A stretch of DNA of 64,000 bases from Humidesulfovibrio sp. (GTDB lineage Bacteria > Desulfobacterota > Desulfovibrionia > Desulfovibrionales > Desulfovibrionaceae), in assembly GCF_031082295.1 (NCBI RefSeq), contig NZ_JAVHLD010000006.1, positions 62,001 through 126,000 of the forward strand, in the 5' to 3' direction. The translations under genes and the position numbers were made by a program. Positions 34,359-42,955 of the stretch are shown here, one piece after another (the stretch's first letter is position 1; every line of letters starts with the position of its first letter). The notes beneath the pieces were generated by a model. It did not search any database, was not told the origin of the DNA, and saw only the letters and a program-made list of their open reading frames with translations.

Positions 34359-35888
34359 CTATTTCAGCAAAGAGGTGATGAACTTCTGCACAGCGGATTT
34401 CTCGATGGATTTCTGGTTGCCGATGACGCCGACGGCCAGGCCGCCCACGATGTTGCCCAGAAAGGCCACCAACTCGCCAGGCACGCCGAGGCAGGCGGCC
34501 AGGGAGGCCACGGACAAGAAGGCATCTCCCGAACCCACGCGGTCCACCACGCGGGTGGCGAAGGCCGGCACTTCCACGAAATCCTCGGGCTCGTGCATGA
34601 TGGAGCCCTTCTTGCCGGTGGTGACGGCGAACTTCTTGGAGCCGATGCGCAGGGCCGCCCGCTCAATGAGCGGTCGCAGCGGGCTTGTGAGGTCGCGGCA
34701 GTCCAGGCGTATCTCCGGTTCCGCCAGGCTCACGAAGTCCGCGCGGCGGTAGCGCGAGATGGTGTGGAAGCCGCGGTTGCCCGCGTTGGCCTGGGTGTTA
34801 ACGGCCAAAAACGGAGCCTTGTCCTCCATCAGCCTGCGCATGCGCTCGCTGATGGCTCCATGGCCGAAGTCCGCGGCCAGCACCAGGTCGCAACGAGCCA
34901 GCTCACGCTCAAGGGCGGCCAGCATGCGCTCCTCCACCTCGCCGCGCACCCCGGTGTCGTCCATGTGGTAGACCTCGAAGAGCTTGTTGAAGGAGTATCC
35001 TTCCACAAAGCGCTGCTTGCGGATGGTGGGTGCGCCCGGCAGCATCTCAAACTGGGCATGGACGCTTGGGTGCAGCTTCTCGCGGATGAAGTCCTCGCGG
35101 CTGTCGGCCTCGCCCAACACGGAGAGCAGGCGCACCTCGCCGGCGTAGTGCTGCAGATGGTTGGCGATGGCCAGCGCCCCCCCGGCGAAGAGATCGAAGG
35201 ATTCGTGACGCAGGGTCAGGACCGGGTCCTTGGACGAGGTGCCGATGACGTTGGCATAAACGTATTCGTCGAGGATGGTGTCGCCCACCACGAGCACCCG
35301 GAGCTTGCCCATGCGCTCCAACGGCTCCAGCAGGTCCTTTTCCTTATAGCGCTTGCGGAAGAGCGAAAGGTAGGCCTGCACCTCCTCCGGGAAGGTGGAC
35401 AGGAAACGGTTGATGAGGTTCGAGGAGCTGAAGACCACGTCCTCGGTGAAGCGCATCTGGCCGCCCACGGCCTTGATGGCCTCCTCCTCCTGGGCCAGCT
35501 TGCCCGTGGGGTCGCTGGCGGAGTCCTTGAAGTCCGAACCCTTGACGTAGATGTCAGGGCGCAGCAGGCGGATGGTCTCCACAGCCGTGGGCCATTCGTT
35601 GATGGCCACCAGGGCCACGTTGTCCAGGGCGGCCAGGGCCTCGCAGCGCAGGTGCTCGCCGAAGGCCGGGCGGTTAGGGCCTTTGTCCACGTAGCGGTCC
35701 GGGGAGATGGTCACCAGGAGCACGTCGCCCATGGCCCGGGCCTGGTCCAAGTAGCGGATGTGGCCGATGTGCAGGAGATCGAAGCATCCGTGGCAGAGGA
35801 CGATCTTCCGGCCTTCTGCGCGGTGCTGGGCTGCCAGTTCGGCCATTTTGGCCAGGGTCACGATTTTTTTCTTTTTGTTCATGGGCAT
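34359..35888 (-). CDS. Nucleotidyltransferase - PfkB kinase fusion, HldE-like with reversed domain order
   Basis: A 509-aa bifunctional protein. The N-terminal domain (about 1-160) is a cytidylyltransferase-fold enzyme with LCHGCFDLLHIGHIRYL (HxGH motif) and YVKGSDFKD. The C-terminal domain (about 190-509) is a ribokinase/PfkB sugar kinase with VVGDTILDEYVY, FAGGALAIANHL and the catalytic VDRVGSGDAF. E. coli HldE has kinase first and adenylyltransferase second, so the order here is swapped. It should phosphorylate and then nucleotidylate a heptose-like sugar phosphate. It lies with SIS, HAD and transketolase genes that would complete such a route. Confidence 0.88.
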   Translation of the reverse strand: MPMNKKKKIVTLAKMAELAAQHRAEGRKIVLCHGCFDLLHIGHIRYLDQARAMGDVLLVTISPDRYVDKGPNRPAFGEHLRCEALAALDNVALVAINEWPTAVETIRLLRPDIYVKGSDFKDSASDPTGKLAQEEEAIKAVGGQMRFTEDVVFSSSNLINRFLSTFPEEVQAYLSLFRKRYKEKDLLEPLERMGKLRVLVVGDTILDEYVYANVIGTSSKDPVLTLRHESFDLFAGGALAIANHLQHYAGEVRLLSVLGEADSREDFIREKLHPSVHAQFEMLPGAPTIRKQRFVEGYSFNKLFEVYHMDDTGVRGEVEERMLAALERELARCDLVLAADFGHGAISERMRRLMEDKAPFLAVNTQANAGNRGFHTISRYRRADFVSLAEPEIRLDCRDLTSPLRPLIERAALRIGSKKFAVTTGKKGSIMHEPEDFVEVPAFATRVVDRVGSGDAFLSVASLAACLGVPGELVAFLGNIVGGLAVGVIGNQKSIEKSAVQKFITSLLK

Positions 35889-35933
35889 ATCCCCGGAAGG
35901 GTTTGATGTCTGGCCTGCGACTGGTTCGCGACC

Positions 35934-37001
35934 TTAGACAAAGGCCTGGTGGCGCGGATCTGCGGAGAGATACTCGAGCACCAGTTGGTTCTTGGCGTTG
36001 GCCACGCAGTGGTGGTTGCAATGCTTCGATGGATCGATGGTGAAGAATTTGTCCTTGCCGTTCATCCAGAACTCTCGGAAGCTCTGTTCCCTGATCTCGC
36101 CCAGCACGCCGCTGTCCAGGTTGTAGGCCTTGTCTTGGCAGGAATAGACCCGTTGGTCCGCGCCGATGACCGGCAGCATCTGCAGATACGGGCACCACGT
36201 GTAGTCCTTGGCGAACTTGCCGTCGAGCTCGTGGTAGGTGTCGTAGATCTCCAGGCGCGCGCCGAAGTCGGCCTTGGCCCGGGCGGCCTGCTCCTTTACC
36301 AAGTTGAACACGGGGCGGTGGTATTCGTTGTTGGCCGCGGCATCATTGGCGGTGATGCAGGGCGAGAGCTTCACCGAGTCCACGCCGACGTCGGCCAGCC
36401 GACCGATCTGCTCGTACACGTGGCTGGCGTTGTCCTGGCCGATGATCAGGCTGACTCCCAGGTAGCAGCCTCCGCCCAGAGCCTTGAAGTCTTCCATGTT
36501 GGTCATGATGCGCCGGTATTCGCCCGCGGGGGCGCCGCGAAAGCGCGTGTAGCTCTCGTCGTCCCAGCCGTCCATGGACACGCGCACCCAGACCCCGTGC
36601 TTGGCAAAGATCTTCGCCGTCGGGCCGGACAGGAGCGCGCCGTTGGTCAGGGTGGCGAAGGCCACGGGCGAGTCCGCCAGGCGCTCCAGGGTCTCGACCA
36701 TGTGCGGGTAGCACAGGGGCTCGCCGCCGCCGCTGAAGGTAACGGCCTTGACACCCATGCCGATGATGTCGTCCACGATCTGGAGCATCTTGGCCTGCGG
36801 AATCTTGTCGCGCAGGTCCATGTCCTGGCCCAGCTGCAGCTCCGGGGCGCGATAGGCGCAGTAGGAGCAACGGTGGTTGCAGACGTTCGTCGGCTTGATG
36901 CGGATGTGCACCGGCGGACGGATCTCATCCTTCTCGCGGGGCAGCGAGTCGAGCTTGTCCTGGTAGTGGAAGACCTTGAGCCGGGTGTAGAGATTGCCCA
37001 T
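35934..37001 (-). CDS. Radical SAM / SPASM-domain protein
   Basis: A 355-aa protein. The cluster motif is NVCNHRCSYCAYRAPE, followed by VTFSGGGEPLCYP, the GGE-type motif. The C-terminal cysteines (WCPYLQMLPVIGADQRVYSCQDKAYN and CNHHCVANAK) indicate an auxiliary Fe-S cluster. ATG 37001 (MGNLYTRLKV) is chosen because the ORF-track extension to 37118 overlaps the upstream methyltransferase. It follows that gene by 11 nt. A carbohydrate or lipid substrate is guessed from context. Confidence 0.9.
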   Translation of the reverse strand: MGNLYTRLKVFHYQDKLDSLPREKDEIRPPVHIRIKPTNVCNHRCSYCAYRAPELQLGQDMDLRDKIPQAKMLQIVDDIIGMGVKAVTFSGGGEPLCYPHMVETLERLADSPVAFATLTNGALLSGPTAKIFAKHGVWVRVSMDGWDDESYTRFRGAPAGEYRRIMTNMEDFKALGGGCYLGVSLIIGQDNASHVYEQIGRLADVGVDSVKLSPCITANDAAANNEYHRPVFNLVKEQAARAKADFGARLEIYDTYHELDGKFAKDYTWCPYLQMLPVIGADQRVYSCQDKAYNLDSGVLGEIREQSFREFWMNGKDKFFTIDPSKHCNHHCVANAKNQLVLEYLSADPRHQAFV

Positions 37002-37012
37002 GCGTTTCGCCC

Positions 37013-37675
37013 CTATTCGAAGAAGATGAATTCGTAGTCGCCGGTGTAGCCGAAATGTTTGAAGAGCCAGATCCACTCGCGCTCGGAGAAGAACGACTCG
37101 CAGGTCAGCGCCCAGCACTGCAGGTTGAAGAGCTCCCGATTGTTTCTGTAGCTCTCGACCATGACGTAGGCGCTTCTGCCCACCCGCTCGATCTCGCCCA
37201 GGGCCTTGGCCAGGTCGTCGATCTCCAGGTTGAACACGCAGCCAAGCGAAAGCACAAGGTCGAAGTGCTTGTCGGCGAAGGGCAGCTCGTCCTGGGCGCG
37301 GCCCTGGCGCAGGAACGGCCGGATGGCCTCGGGCGCGGTGGCTAGGCCATGGGTTGAAATATCCAGGCCGAGGACCTCGGCTCCGGGCAGTAGCAGCTTC
37401 AGTTCATGCAGCAGGTGCGCCTTGCCGCAGCCCAGGTCAAGAATGCGCGAGGCGTCCGTCAGGCGGTAATGCTCGATGATGCGCTCGGCCACGGGCTTCC
37501 AGCGGCCGTCGTAGCGGTAGCCGCCATAACCGAAGCGCCGGTCGCCGTCCCAGTAGTCGGCCTCGTACTCCTTGGCCTTGCCCATGCACAGCACCTTGTC
37601 GTCTACCATGCGCGCGAGGTAGTCGCGCTTGGTGCTGGTGTGCAGCGGGGTCACGAGGTTCAGCTTCTCGCCCAC
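37013..37675 (-). CDS. SAM-dependent methyltransferase
   Basis: A 220-aa class I methyltransferase. Motif I is ILDLGCGKAHLLHEL, then VLGLDIS and the LPFADKHFDLVLSLGCVFN motif-II region. The start codon is GTG. It starts 2 nt after the transketolase C-subunit stop, which indicates one transcript. The substrate is presumably a sugar or sugar nucleotide. Confidence 0.88.
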   Translation of the reverse strand: MGEKLNLVTPLHTSTKRDYLARMVDDKVLCMGKAKEYEADYWDGDRRFGYGGYRYDGRWKPVAERIIEHYRLTDASRILDLGCGKAHLLHELKLLLPGAEVLGLDISTHGLATAPEAIRPFLRQGRAQDELPFADKHFDLVLSLGCVFNLEIDDLAKALGEIERVGRSAYVMVESYRNNRELFNLQCWALTCESFFSEREWIWLFKHFGYTGDYEFIFFE

Positions 37676-37677
37676 TC

Positions 37678-38610
37678 CTATGCCCCCTTGCCCAAGAGCG
37701 CCAGCGTCTGCGTCGCGATGGCCGAGGCGTCCATGCCGTAGCGGGCCATGAGACCGGCCTGGGACCCATACTGATCCGGGAACACGTCCGGGATGCCCAG
37801 GCGCTTTAGGCGCGGATGGTTCGGCAGCCCGGCCTCGGCCAGGACTTCGGCCACGGCTCCGCCCAGGCCGCCGAGGATGGTGTTCTCCTCGATGCTCACC
37901 ACGGCGCGGACCCTGGCCGCCTCGCGCAGCACGGCCGCGGCGTCAAAGGGCTTGACCGTGTGCAGGTGCAGGATGGTGGCGGAAACGCCCTGGCCGGAAA
38001 GCTCGTCGGCAGCCAGCAGCGCCTGCTGGAGCGTCACCCCCGTGGTGACGAACAAAACGTCATCCCCCTGGCGCGCCAGCACGGCCTGGCCGATGACCGG
38101 CAGGGGGTGGCCTTCGGTCACCACCGGGTCGTAGCCTTTCCCCAGGCGGATGTAGACCGGGCCGGGGTGGTCCACGGTGAGCGGCATGAGCCGGGCCATC
38201 TCCACGGCGTCGGCCGGGGCCAGGATGGTCAGGTTGGGGATGCTGCGCAGGGCCGAGAGGTCCTCCACGGCCATGTGCGTGGGGCCGAGCGGAGCGTAGA
38301 CCATGCCGCCGCCGTTGGCGATGAGCCTGACCTTGACGTCGTGCAGGCAGAGGTCCAGAACGATCTGCTCAAAGGCCCGGCGCGCCAGGAAAGTGGCGAT
38401 GGTGTTGACGTAGACGATGCGGCCCTCAAGAGCGAGGCCCGCAGCCATGCCGAGGATGCTTTGTTCGCAGATGCCTTCCATGAAGAAGCGCTCGGGCATG
38501 TCGGCCTTGAAGCCCTTCAGCGTGCCCACGCCCAAATCAGAGCCCATGAACACGATGCGCTGGTCATCCTTGGCCAGGGCATGCACGCAGTCCAGACTGG
38601 TCTTGCGCAT
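37678..38610 (-). CDS. Transketolase, C-terminal subunit
   Basis: A 310-aa protein with the transketolase pyrimidine-binding domain (about 1-165) and C-terminal domain (about 190-310). Motifs are FMGSDLGVGTLKGF, RFFMEGICEQSILGMAAGLAL (with the Glu that activates TPP) and VVSIEENTILGGLGGAV. It is directly adjacent to the N-subunit gene. Split transketolases of this kind outside central metabolism often serve special sugar pathways. The pair would transfer a two-carbon ketol unit to make a ketose phosphate. Confidence 0.92.
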   Translation of the reverse strand: MRKTSLDCVHALAKDDQRIVFMGSDLGVGTLKGFKADMPERFFMEGICEQSILGMAAGLALEGRIVYVNTIATFLARRAFEQIVLDLCLHDVKVRLIANGGGMVYAPLGPTHMAVEDLSALRSIPNLTILAPADAVEMARLMPLTVDHPGPVYIRLGKGYDPVVTEGHPLPVIGQAVLARQGDDVLFVTTGVTLQQALLAADELSGQGVSATILHLHTVKPFDAAAVLREAARVRAVVSIEENTILGGLGGAVAEVLAEAGLPNHPRLKRLGIPDVFPDQYGSQAGLMARYGMDASAIATQTLALLGKGA

Positions 38611-39462
38611 TTACACGCCCTCCAATTCAGCCAGCAGCTTTTCGTATTCCTCGTCCGAAAGCTTGGTTTTGTGGTGCCAGGCCAGGTTGCGCTCCACGCT
38701 CTTGAAGCCCCGGCCCTTCACTGTGTGGCAGATGATGGCCGTAGGCCGTTCGTCCTGAAGCGGCAGGCGGGCGAAGACGGCCTTGAGCGCCTCCACGTCG
38801 TGGCCGTCCACCTCGATGGCCGAGAAGCCGAAGGTCTCCCACTTGGCAGCGAAAGGCTCAAGGTCCAGCACCTCTGCGGTCGTGGCGTATGATTGCTGCT
38901 TGTTGTAGTCCACGATGGCCGTGAGGCTGGAAAGTTTGTGTTTGCCGGCGGCCATGGCGGCCTCCCACACGGAGCCTTCGTTGCATTCGCCGTCGCCCAT
39001 GATCACGAAGGTGCGCCAGGGCGCGCCGTTGAGCCGGGCCGCCAAGGCGCGGCCCACACCGATAGGCAGGCCGTGTCCCAGGCTGCCGGTGGAAGCCTCG
39101 ACCCCAGGCACCTTGCAGTGCTCCGGGTGCCCGCCGAGCATGGCCGTGGGCTTGCAGAAGCAGTCCAGCTCGCTGGCCGGGAAGAACCCCTTGTCGGCCA
39201 GGAGGGCATACAGCGCCAGGCAACCGTGGCCTTTGGACAGGATGGAGCGGTCGCGCTCGGCCCAGTCCGGCCTGGCCGGGTCGAAGCGCAGCACGTGGTC
39301 GTAGAGCACGCGCATGATCTCCACCAGGGAGAGCGCCGGGGCCAGGTGTCCTCGCCCGGCTTTCTTGAGCGTGAGCAGTATCTCGCGCCGAAGTTGGCGC
39401 GAGCGGTCATCCAGGGGGACGGAGGCCTGGGGTGTCGTTGTCGGCATATCGAAGGTCGGCAT
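38611..39462 (-). CDS. Transketolase, N-terminal (TPP-binding) subunit
   Basis: A subunit of about 283 aa with the TPP-binding motif GDGECNEGSVWEAA...N (MGDGECNEGS ... VDYNKQQ). Substrate-binding residues are in KGHGCLALYALLAD and STGSLGHGLPIGVG. ATG 39462 lies right after the TGA of the kinase gene; a second in-frame ATG is at 39447. It pairs with the C-subunit at 37678. Its place among HAD, APH, SIS and HldE-like genes argues for a dedicated role in making the sugar skeleton. Confidence 0.92.
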   Translation of the reverse strand: MPTFDMPTTTPQASVPLDDRSRQLRREILLTLKKAGRGHLAPALSLVEIMRVLYDHVLRFDPARPDWAERDRSILSKGHGCLALYALLADKGFFPASELDCFCKPTAMLGGHPEHCKVPGVEASTGSLGHGLPIGVGRALAARLNGAPWRTFVIMGDGECNEGSVWEAAMAAGKHKLSSLTAIVDYNKQQSYATTAEVLDLEPFAAKWETFGFSAIEVDGHDVEALKAVFARLPLQDERPTAIICHTVKGRGFKSVERNLAWHHKTKLSDEEYEKLLAELEGV

Positions 39463-39463
39463 G

Positions 39464-40603
39464 TCAGAACTCGTAGGGGAACGACTCGTGTTCGAGGTTG
39501 AGGCGCGCAAGCAGCGCCCGGGCCTTGGACAATTGCCCCGCGCGCGCGGCCCTGGCCACCTGGGCTCCGGCAAAGCGGCGGCGCTCCCTGGCGGCCGGGA
39601 GAAATTCATTCAACAGGATCAGGCACCAGTTAATTCCGAAGAGGGGATACAGGCAGCGGACGCGTTTGTCGAGGGCCGGGTCGGCCTGAAACAGTTGCCC
39701 CAGCCCCTGCACGAAACGCTGGCCTTGCTTGGAGCCGAGCCCTGTTCCTGGATGCAGGAGCGCGTCCGAGAGCATTTTGGCCGGGTCGTCCCAGCCGAAA
39801 TATTCGAAGTCCAGAAACACCAGCCCGCGCTCCGGCGTGCGCAGGGCGTTGTGCAGGCCGAAGTCCGAGGGGCTCAAGGTGCAGCGCTCGCGCGGCAAGG
39901 GGGTCTGCGGATCGACGCCGATGCGGGCCAGGCCGTTCATCCCGTGATCCCGGAATCGTGCCAGGGCCGGGCGCAGCTCCCGGTCCAGGAAAAGGCGCAG
40001 CTCAGCCAGCAGCGACTGGTCGTCCGGCCCTTCGCCGGTCCAGACGCTTTCCTGGTCAAAGGCATCCAGGCGGCGAAGGATCTCCCCGTCCAGCAGCGCC
40101 GCCGGAGCCAGGCAGGCCGCCGAGGCCAAGGGCAGCGCCTCTGCCTCGGGCTGTCTGCGCAGTTCCCACAGGCGCAGGGCGAAAGCGGCCATGGCCGCGG
40201 CGTCGTCCACGCTGCCAGCGCCCGGCGCGGTGTGATCACCGCCAATGAACTCGTAGGCCGCCACCCCGGCATGTGCGTCCGCGGCGACAGGCTGCGGCAC
40301 GCAGGAGACCCCTGCCTTTGCCAGAAAGGTCAGCGTGCCGAACTCCACGCTCAGGCGGTCTCGCGGATCCCCAGGCGCGTGGTGGTAGCATTTCCCGGCC
40401 AGGGTCCGGCCATCGGTCAGGGTCAGGCGGTAGGCGCGGCTGTTGCGGCCAGCCAGGATGGGCCAGGCATCTGCCACGGCACAACCGAGCAGGGCCGCGA
40501 ACGCGGCCACGTCGCCAGCCAGGTGCTGGGCCGGGTCGGTGGTCGGCTGGGCAGGCGCGGGCCTAGTTGGATCAAGGGTGTGGGAAGACATGGCCGAAGA
40601 CAT
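39464..40603 (-). CDS. APH-like phosphotransferase
   Basis: A kinase of about 379 aa with the aminoglycoside-phosphotransferase/choline-kinase fold. The catalytic loop is LSPSDFGLHNAL (D and N retained, H replaced by S), followed by the metal-binding LDFEYFGWDDPAKM. Two in-frame ATGs (40603 and 40591) are close; I chose 40603. It overlaps the upstream HAD gene and is overlapped closely by the transketolase N gene. It probably phosphorylates a sugar or polyol intermediate rather than an antibiotic. Confidence 0.85.
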   Translation of the reverse strand: MSSAMSSHTLDPTRPAPAQPTTDPAQHLAGDVAAFAALLGCAVADAWPILAGRNSRAYRLTLTDGRTLAGKCYHHAPGDPRDRLSVEFGTLTFLAKAGVSCVPQPVAADAHAGVAAYEFIGGDHTAPGAGSVDDAAAMAAFALRLWELRRQPEAEALPLASAACLAPAALLDGEILRRLDAFDQESVWTGEGPDDQSLLAELRLFLDRELRPALARFRDHGMNGLARIGVDPQTPLPRERCTLSPSDFGLHNALRTPERGLVFLDFEYFGWDDPAKMLSDALLHPGTGLGSKQGQRFVQGLGQLFQADPALDKRVRCLYPLFGINWCLILLNEFLPAARERRRFAGAQVARAARAGQLSKARALLARLNLEHESFPYEF

Positions 40604-41231
40604 AGCCCATGATGCCCCGCCAGTCCACAAAACGACGGACAAGGGCGTCGCCGGTGGCCTCGAGGGTTGGCGGCAGCGGCGCAAGGAGCAGCCGCTCCAC
40701 GTCCGGGGGGAAATCCTCGTGGGCAAAGACTTCCGGCAGGTCGTCGATGAAATGGGTGCAGCCAAGCTCGCGGATGCGCGCCACCTTTTCGCGCCGGGTG
40801 GGCTCGAAGAACACCTGCTCCTCGGCAAGCCCCAGGCCAGCCTTGGACATGTCGAAGAACTTGTGCTGGCGCAGAAAGGCGAGGGCGCACCTGCGCAGGT
40901 CAGTGACGCCGTCGCCGCCGCGCGCGAACTGCGTCTTGTGGCTCACCACCACCACCGGCAGGTCCGCATCGCGGCAGCGCCGGAAGAACGCGGCCACGCC
41001 GGGCAGGAGCTCGGCTCCGCTGATGCGCGGGCCATAGGCCAAGGCCTGCAGGCGCTGCCAGTGGTTCTCGCCATCGGGTAGCAGGCGCACGGCGTCGCGT
41101 ACGGCGGTCTTGCCCCGGATAGCGCCGGTGGCCAGCGCGCAGGGCGCAAGCAGTCCGGACTCGGAGGCCAGGGCTTCGAAGAGCCGATCGTACCCGGCGA
41201 TGGTGTTGTCGAAGTCCACCCCTATGCGCAT
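40572..41231 (-). CDS. HAD-superfamily phosphatase
   Basis: A 219-aa protein with the HAD nucleophile motif I in IGVDFDNTIAGYD, a motif II-like VVVVSHKTQF, and the acidic motif in FIDDLPEVF. It could remove a phosphate from a sugar phosphate, as GmhB does in heptose activation, but it is not GmhB-like in detail. The start is ATG 41231 (MRIGVDF); a GTG at 41270 is less likely because the upstream residues do not look conserved. The C-terminus overlaps the kinase gene by 32 bp. Confidence 0.85.
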   Translation of the reverse strand: MRIGVDFDNTIAGYDRLFEALASESGLLAPCALATGAIRGKTAVRDAVRLLPDGENHWQRLQALAYGPRISGAELLPGVAAFFRRCRDADLPVVVVSHKTQFARGGDGVTDLRRCALAFLRQHKFFDMSKAGLGLAEEQVFFEPTRREKVARIRELGCTHFIDDLPEVFAHEDFPPDVERLLLAPLPPTLEATGDALVRRFVDWRGIMGYVFGHVFPHP

Positions 41232-41274
41232 GGCTGCCCTGTTCTCTGTCGCCGTGGGGTTCGCGGTCACAGGC

Positions 41275-42339
41275 TTAGATGAAGTTCACATGCCCGCCGG
41301 GGTGCTTGAGCTCCCAGAGGTAGCGGTTGATCTCGTCCATGCGGCAGTTGACGCGGCAGTCGGCCGGGTTGAGCGCGGCCGTGAGGCGCAGGGACTCGGC
41401 GCGTCGGGGGCCTTCCCAGATGGCCTGGAACGTCTCGTCGTTGATGTTTCCGTAGAGGAAACGCTCGTCCTCCAGGTACACGCTGCAGCCCCACACTCCG
41501 CCCCCGGCGTCGATGTAGGACCAGAATGGCAGGGCCTGGCAGCGTTTGTAGCCGCGTTCCTTGGCGTCCCACTTGCGCATGGCGTTCAGCCGGAAGATCA
41601 CGGAGAAGTCCTTGGTGGACAGGGCGTTGACCTTCTCCGCCAGGGACTCGTATCCGGAGTAGGTGATGTTCTCGTGGGAGTGGGTGTTGCTCTGGGGATG
41701 CTGGGAATAGGGCTTGACCACCAGGTAGTCCAGGCCCAGGTCGCGGCAAGTCAGGGCCAGGGTCTCGATTTCGTCCTGGTTCTCCGGCAACAGCAGGGTC
41801 TGCAGGCCGAGGGTGCAGCCCGCGCCGGAGGCCTTGCGCAGACGCACAGCCTGGCGCAGGTTGTCCATGACCTTATCAAAGTCCTTGGGGTCGGTGCCGT
41901 GAATGCGGCCGTAGGTTTCGGCCGTGCCGGCGTTGCAGCTCACCTTGACCCAGGAGGTAACGGGCATGACAGCCTCGGCCACCTCGGGCTTGAAGAGCAC
42001 GGCGTTTGTGGTGAAGGCCACGTCGATGCCCGAGGCCTTGGTGTGGCGGGCGATCTCCACCATGTCCTTGTGCAGGAAGGGCTCGCCTTCGCCAGCGAAC
42101 ATGATGCTCTTGAGCCCCAGGCCGCCCATTTCGGTCAGGCGTTCCTTGAACAGCGCGGTGTCGAGCCTGCGCGGCTTGTAGCCCATGAAGTCCAGCCCGC
42201 AGAACACGCAGCGGTGGTTGCAGGCCCCGATGGGACTGACCTCCATGTACAGCGGGTACACGGTTTTGCCCTCCAGCCAGTCGGCCACGCGGCGGGGATG
42301 GAACAGAAGCTTGTGGGAGTCGATGCGGTAGTCGCTCAT
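41275..42339 (-). CDS. Radical SAM / SPASM-domain protein
   Basis: A 354-aa protein. The cluster ligands are in GACNHRCVFCGLDFMG, followed by FAGEGEPFLHKDM and SWVKVSCNAG. The C-terminal cysteines around GGGVWGCSVYLED and ADCRVNCRMDEIN indicate an auxiliary cluster. It lies between the SIS isomerase and HAD genes, with 21 nt to the former. It is similar in layout to the radical SAM genes at 28696 and 35934, all in this island. The substrate is unknown. Confidence 0.9.
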   Translation of the reverse strand: MSDYRIDSHKLLFHPRRVADWLEGKTVYPLYMEVSPIGACNHRCVFCGLDFMGYKPRRLDTALFKERLTEMGGLGLKSIMFAGEGEPFLHKDMVEIARHTKASGIDVAFTTNAVLFKPEVAEAVMPVTSWVKVSCNAGTAETYGRIHGTDPKDFDKVMDNLRQAVRLRKASGAGCTLGLQTLLLPENQDEIETLALTCRDLGLDYLVVKPYSQHPQSNTHSHENITYSGYESLAEKVNALSTKDFSVIFRLNAMRKWDAKERGYKRCQALPFWSYIDAGGGVWGCSVYLEDERFLYGNINDETFQAIWEGPRRAESLRLTAALNPADCRVNCRMDEINRYLWELKHPGGHVNFI

Positions 42340-42360
42340 GTAGGGGCTCCGGCGGCGCTA

Positions 42361-42942
42361 TTAGGGGTGCCGCACCATGCTGTCGGTCCAGTGGTGCAGA
42401 ATGGCTGCGTGGGCGGTCTCCGCCAAGCCGTAGGTTGCGGCCGGAACGTAGAAGTTGAGGTCGCCCAGGCTGCGCAGGGCGTTGTCCGGCCCCATGGCCG
42501 AGAGGGTCACCACGGCTCCGCCCTGCCTGCGCGCGGCGCTGGCCGCGGCCACGACATTGGGCGAATTGCCCGAGCTGCTGATGAGCACCAGCATGTCCTG
42601 CTCGGCCATGTACCAGCCCACCGGCTCGGAGAACACGTCGGGGTAGGACATGTCGTTGCCCAGCGCGGTCAGAAGGGCGGGGTCGGTGAAGACCATGGTG
42701 CGCAGGCCCGCGTTCTTGGCCAAGTCCGCGGAGAAGTGGCTGGCCATGGAGGCGCTGGCCCCGTTGCCCGCGAGGTAGCAGAAGCCCTTGGCCTGGCGCA
42801 CCCGGCAGGTCAGTTCGGCCAGTGCGGAAAAGCCCTCAGGTCCGAGTTCACGGCCTTCAAGGTCGCGCACGGAAAGGGCCTGCATGGAGGCGTGAAGCGC
42901 GTCAAGATACTGCGGCCAACTTCGGTCTGTGTGGGCGGTCAT
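42361..42942 (-). CDS. SIS-domain sugar isomerase, phosphoheptose-isomerase-like
   Basis: A 193-aa SIS protein. FCYLAGNGASASMASHFSADLAKNAGLR is the GmhA-type phosphate-binding loop, and LVLISSSGNSPNVVAAASAAR is the second SIS motif. The length matches GmhA (about 190-195 aa). GmhA converts sedoheptulose-7-phosphate to D-glycero-D-manno-heptose-7-phosphate, and with transketolase and the HldE-like fusion this fits a dedicated heptose or related route. ATG 42942 has AAGGA upstream. Confidence 0.88.
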   Translation of the reverse strand: MTAHTDRSWPQYLDALHASMQALSVRDLEGRELGPEGFSALAELTCRVRQAKGFCYLAGNGASASMASHFSADLAKNAGLRTMVFTDPALLTALGNDMSYPDVFSEPVGWYMAEQDMLVLISSSGNSPNVVAAASAARRQGGAVVTLSAMGPDNALRSLGDLNFYVPAATYGLAETAHAAILHHWTDSMVRHP

Positions 42943-42955
42943 AACGGTCCTTTGC

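Noticed and set aside
40572-41231. FkbH-type glyceryl-ACP loading enzyme for the HAD gene near the ACP
   Set aside because: The protein is about 220 aa and lacks the long C-terminal part of FkbH. It is a simple HAD phosphatase.
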